From Bacillota bacterium (GTDB taxonomy: Bacteria > Bacillota > Bacilli > Desulfuribacillales > Desulfuribacillaceae): DNA of 64,000 bases. The DNA lies in contig JAEWFW010000012.1 in NCBI GenBank assembly GCA_023388635.1, positions 21,420-85,419 on the forward strand. Direction: 5' to 3'. A program made the translations under genes and the position numbers. This document shows, one piece after another, positions 60,586 to 64,000 of this stretch. The first letter of the stretch is position 1; each line of letters opens with the position of its first letter. The notes beneath the pieces are model-generated. The model did not search any database and had not been told where the DNA came from. It was given only the letters and a program-made list of their open reading frames with translations.

Positions 60586-62199
60586 TCAGTTCGTTTCTAC
60601 TCTATTTTTTCCGTTTCTTTTAGCTTGATATAGCGCTTTATCGGCATTTTCAAGTAAGGATTCACACATTTTATCTATCGATTGGCATGCGAAATCATCC
60701 ACTTGTTCCGTCCCCGCTATACCAATGCTAACTGTGAAACGAATTTCGCCTTTTCTGCTATCAATGCTGATTTCACTGACGTTCTTGCGAATCTTCTCGG
60801 CAACAATTTTCCCTTCCTCCAGAGAAGTTTCCGGTAATAAAACGACAAACTCCTCACCGCCAAATCTCGCAGGTAAATCGCTCTCCCGCAATCCTTCTTG
60901 CATTTGTTGCGCTAGCGCTTTGAGCGCCCTATCCCCTTCTAAATGCCCAAACTTGTCGTTGATTTTTTTAAAGTCGTCTATATCTAATATCAATATACTA
61001 GACGGATGGCGCATTCTACAAGCCCGCTCTAATTCCTGCTGGAATTGCTGTTGAAAATACCTTCTGTTGGCAAGCCCTGTTAGATAGTCGCGCAATGAGA
61101 GCTTTTGCAGTTCCGCGTATTGCAATTGCAATTTTTCCGTCATAATATTAAAGTTTCTGATGACTTTGCTGAAATCATTTTGACTATTGTAATCAATTTT
61201 TTTCGTCATATCGCCTGCGGCGACACGTTCTGTGGCGTACGTTATTTCCTCCAGCGGCTTTAAAATAATTTTGACAAATACGATGCTCACCAGAACTCCA
61301 AGAATCAGTACGAGTACGGCAGTCCCCACAGACATATAGCTCGCCATGGTAGTTGTTGCGTAGATATCGCGATGGCTTATTTCATAAATCACTGTCCATT
61401 GGGTATTTTTCAATCTCGCGAAAGCGACAGCTGCATCCCCGTTATCACGCAGCAAGTCAATGTCATTTTGCTGTTCAGTAATCCTTGAAAAAACAGATGG
61501 ATTCGTCGCCTGTCCGAGCGATTCTTTATTGGCATGATAGACCACATTGCCATGTCCGTCAACTACATAAATACTTCCACGCTTATTTTCCTGAAAACTT
61601 CTGAATAATGACTGGAAAATGTTCTCGTCATTTAATAAGTTGATACTTAGCGCCAGCACACCCGGCGTGACCTCAGACTCCCCTAATGAGCGGCTGATCA
61701 TGATAACCGGATGAAAATTATCCTTCGTAATGATTACGTCGGATAAATAGACCTGTCGCTTGTTGGCAAGCGGGTAGATGAAATAGTCGCGCTCACTAAC
61801 ATCGTTTAGCTCACTGACCTTGACATTCCCTTCGGGTGACCTGTTAAGCAGTAACACTGTACCGTTTGTGTCAATAACTAAGCCTCCGGTAAAAATTGTA
61901 CTGCCTTTTACGAATAAATTTAAATTTTCGGCGACCCCCGGCAATGCAGCAGAATCTACTGTGGAAATCTGTGAAGATAAATAATCAACATTTTGCATCC
62001 CCTTTTCCAAAAGCCAATCGAGCCTCTCTGCCAAAAAATCGACATCATCGATCATAACCTGATAATATCGATCTTGCACCATCTTAGGTGTGGCGTAAAA
62101 CCATGAAAAAATACTGGGTATGCCTACTGCTAGAATAATAAGAAACCCGATTACAATGATCAGTTGCCTAAACAGCTTACTCTGATATATGAAGCTCAA
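60586..62199 (-). CDS. Membrane diguanylate cyclase with dCACHE, HAMP and GGDEF domains
   Basis: Protein of 537 residues: membrane segment (about 11-33), an extracytoplasmic dCACHE-type ligand domain (about 35-290), second membrane segment (about 300-320), HAMP (about 322-375) and a GGDEF domain (SLRDYLTGLANRRYF, DIDDFKKINDKFGHLEGDRA, active site RFGGEEF). It produces c-di-GMP in response to an external ligand. Start is TTG at 62199 with AGGAGG 9 nt upstream; longer frames overlap YccF. Confidence 0.9.
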   Translation of the reverse strand: MSFIYQSKLFRQLIIVIGFLIILAVGIPSIFSWFYATPKMVQDRYYQVMIDDVDFLAERLDWLLEKGMQNVDYLSSQISTVDSAALPGVAENLNLFVKGSTIFTGGLVIDTNGTVLLLNRSPEGNVKVSELNDVSERDYFIYPLANKRQVYLSDVIITKDNFHPVIMISRSLGESEVTPGVLALSINLLNDENIFQSLFRSFQENKRGSIYVVDGHGNVVYHANKESLGQATNPSVFSRITEQQNDIDLLRDNGDAAVAFARLKNTQWTVIYEISHRDIYATTTMASYMSVGTAVLVLILGVLVSIVFVKIILKPLEEITYATERVAAGDMTKKIDYNSQNDFSKVIRNFNIMTEKLQLQYAELQKLSLRDYLTGLANRRYFQQQFQQELERACRMRHPSSILILDIDDFKKINDKFGHLEGDRALKALAQQMQEGLRESDLPARFGGEEFVVLLPETSLEEGKIVAEKIRKNVSEISIDSRKGEIRFTVSIGIAGTEQVDDFACQSIDKMCESLLENADKALYQAKRNGKNRVETN

Positions 62200-62224
62200 A
62201 AAGTTGCTCCTCCTAATTCTTCTA

Positions 62225-62587
62225 TCAATATAATCTCGCGCCGAAAGGTACAAAAGCCAGTTTGGCAAATTTGAAATGCTGAATGCCAAACGGAATGCCA
62301 ATAATCGTAATACACAAAATAGCACCAAATACTAAATGAGTAATGGCAAGCTCCCAGCCTAGCAAAAGAATCCAAAGGATATTGAGCAATAAACCACCGA
62401 CTCCGAATTGACCGATCTCAATTTCTTTGCCAAACGGCCACAAGACAAATGCGGCAATTTTAAAACATTGCAACCCGAACGGAATACCAATAATCGTAAT
62501 GCACAATACCAGTCCCGCTATAAACCAAGCAATACTGGAAAAAATTCCACCAAACACCAGCCAAATAATATTGCCCAGGAAATTCAT
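62225..62587 (-). CDS. YccF domain membrane protein
   Basis: Protein of 120 residues with two copies of the YccF unit (GLVLCITIIGIPFGLQCFKIA and GAILCITIIGIPFGIQHFKFA) in membrane segments separated by a short loop. Function unknown. Start ATG has GGGGAGAG; it lies 25 nt before the diguanylate cyclase and is likely cotranscribed. Confidence 0.9.
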   Translation of the reverse strand: MNFLGNIIWLVFGGIFSSIAWFIAGLVLCITIIGIPFGLQCFKIAAFVLWPFGKEIEIGQFGVGGLLLNILWILLLGWELAITHLVFGAILCITIIGIPFGIQHFKFAKLAFVPFGARLY

Positions 62588-62689
62588 CGATATCTCTCCC
62601 CTCGTATAATATCTTTTAGATACATAAATGTACCTTGATAACTTAATTGTTTTTGTTCAATAGGCTTAGTTAAGCCCATGATATAATTG

Positions 62690-62955
62690 TCCTAGTGTCA
62701 ATCAGGTCATAGTTCTGTTTTCTCCTGTTGAACCAGTATTGGTTGCTTCATAATAAGTCTGTTCCCCTGACATGGAAGTTAGCTTCAAACCGGCTGGCTG
62801 TTTGCTTAAGTTCATGGACGACCATCTAGCAGTGTGGTTTTGCATCTGTCCATCTTAAGCTGGATTCTTATATGCGAGGGTGTCGATGCTCCATGATCAT
62901 GGGTTTTACCAAGCCGATTGAACACTTAAATCTAATTACGAAAGAAGGTGATTTT
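62690..62955 (+). ncRNA. Candidate bridge RNA / IS110 left-end noncoding region
   Basis: A 266-nt noncoding stretch between YccF and the transposase, with no ORF and several hairpins: GAAG-ttag-CTTC (62775-62786), CAAAC/GTTTG (62786-62804), a 13-bp stem with GCTTAAG and ATGGAC arms (62804-62860) with an internal loop, and the palindrome CCATGATCATGG (62891-62902). IS110 elements are known to encode a bridge RNA in this position. Exact ends and the two binding loops are not resolved; the left boundary is an estimate. Confidence 0.5.
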
Positions 62956-64000
62956 ATGAACCCACTTTACGTTGGAATTGATGTAAGCAGCAAATCCAAT
63001 GTCGTTTATTTTATGCTGCCTAATGGCAACAAACATAGTAACTTCTCAGTTGACAACTCACATGATGGCTCTACTCAGTTGGTAAAAAGAATCTGTTCTG
63101 CTTTGAATTCTCAATCCCTTGACACTGTCCTCATAGGTCTCGAATCAACATCCGTTTATGGTGACAATCTCGTGTATTTTCTAAGGGAAGATGCATCTCT
63201 TGCATCCTTTGACAGAAAGATTCATGTCCTCAATCCTAAGCAGGTTAAAAAGTTTAAAGATGCTTATAATGACCTACCAAAGAATGATTATGTGGACTCT
63301 TTTGTCATTGCTGACTGTCTGCGTTTTGGAAGAATCAACAAAGAGGTATACATAGGAGATTATCACTACAAAGCGCTCCAAAACCTCACACGAGCACGTT
63401 ATTTCGCCGTCTGCAACCTCACCAAGGAAAAGCAACGGTTTATAAATGTACTGTTCAAGAAGTATTCAACCATGACACAGGAGAAGGTATTTTCAGATAC
63501 CTTCAGCACTACCGCCCTTGCTGTCTACGATGAATTTGAATCCGCAGAAGCATTGGCATATATGGACTTACAAGAACTGACCGCTTTTATCATAGAGAAA
63601 GGAAAGAACCGCTTTCCAGATCCCGATGCGGTAGCCAAAGCCATTCAGAAAGCAGCTCGGAGTTCCTACCGTTTACCTAAGACGGTAAATGACTCTGTAA
63701 ATCAGGTGCTCTCTATATCCATAACCTCAATAAAGGCATTGGAAGCTCAAATCAAAGAGTTCGACAAAGCAATCTCTGCTCAAATGGAACTCTTGCCAAA
63801 CGTATTGATTTCCGTTCCTGGTATAGGACCAGTCTATTCTGCCGGTATTATGGCTGAGATTGGGGATATCAATCGTTTTGATAATCAGGCTCAGCTTGCA
63901 AAGTATGCAGGTCTTGCCTGGACTCAGTATCAATCCGGTAACTTTGAAGCCGAAAATACAAGGCTTATAAAATCCGGTAATCGATTTTTAAAGTATTATC
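62956..64000 (+). mobile_element. IS110-family transposase / recombinase gene (3' end cut by window)
   Basis: First 348 codons of an IS110-family enzyme. The N-terminal RuvC-like DEDD domain starts YVGIDVSSKSNVV (Asp 9) with a glutamate in LIGLESTSVYG (about residue 62) and acidic residues in DYVDSFVIADCLRFGR (about 114-129). The C-terminal Transposase_20 region with VLISVPGIGPVYSAGIMAEI (about 283-302) follows. Ribosome site AAGAAGGTGA before ATG at 62956. The C-terminal end and element right end lie outside the window. Confidence 0.92.

Noticed and set aside
1..64000. tRNA, rRNA or riboswitch genes
   Set aside because: No tRNA cloverleaf, rRNA segment or recognisable riboswitch aptamer was found by reading the intergenic gaps; a covariance-model search could still find weak ones.

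Overview
The window looks like chromosome of a Gram-positive, endospore-forming member of Bacillales. Moderate GC, strong AGGAGG-type ribosome sites, many TTG and GTG starts, CotF-type coat proteins, a GerAB-type germinant permease, YtvI, a SpoVIF-like protein and tiny YjcZ-type spore peptides all point that way. Class III (oxygen-sensitive) ribonucleotide reductase and a Feo ferrous-iron system suggest a facultative or microaerobic lifestyle. I cannot name the genus with confidence.

Layout. 1-7 kb: a flavin nitronate monooxygenase-like enzyme (cut by the window edge), a YheB-like DUF445 membrane protein, two coat F proteins, a CBO0543 membrane-protein pair with a coupled 30-residue peptide between them, a FAD protein, an orphan GerAB permease and two small helical proteins. 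7-14 kb: an M1-type membrane metallopeptidase, an isolated ligase C-terminal domain, a repetitive Cys/Pro/Gly coat-like protein, a subtilase, two paralogous proteins of unknown family and several tiny hydrophobic peptides (18, 27, 41 and 25 residues). 14-23 kb: housekeeping and metabolic genes (M20 amidohydrolase, DUF4080 radical SAM protein, amine oxidase-like flavoprotein, metallophosphoesterase, M29 aminopeptidase, CNNM/CBS protein). 23-28 kb: nrdDG and feoAB plus a FeoB-associated Cys-rich peptide, with a promoter and Fur-type box before feoA. 28-39 kb: a two-component system, YibE/F protein, second CNNM/CBS protein, fused SecDF, YtvI, YcxB and a diguanylate cyclase. 39-54 kb: an XRE regulator, a very large hybrid histidine kinase, a GntR-controlled ABC operon, a HEAT-like/HNH pair, a TetR-controlled drug-type ABC operon, a phosphodiesterase-like enzyme and an Eis-like acetyltransferase. 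54-60 kb: a complete seven-gene Mrp Na+/H+ antiporter operon. 60-64 kb: a second diguanylate cyclase, YccF, and the start of an IS110-family element running off the right edge.

Regulatory logic is unusually legible. The TetR operon has a promoter with two operator copies flanking it, the GntR operon has a perfect inverted repeat beside its -10, the XRE gene has a spaced 9-bp inverted repeat, and feoA has a Fur-like site just after its start point. A recurrent structural theme is recent 18-27 bp tandem duplication at gene boundaries (stop codons, Shine-Dalgarno regions, leaders).

The least explained parts are the interleaved peptide/paralog cluster at 11.5-13.2 kb, the folded repeat-like element at 20.03-20.15 kb that overlaps a stop codon, the HNH/HEAT-like pair at 47.4-49.0 kb, and the noncoding leader of the IS110 element, where a bridge RNA is expected.
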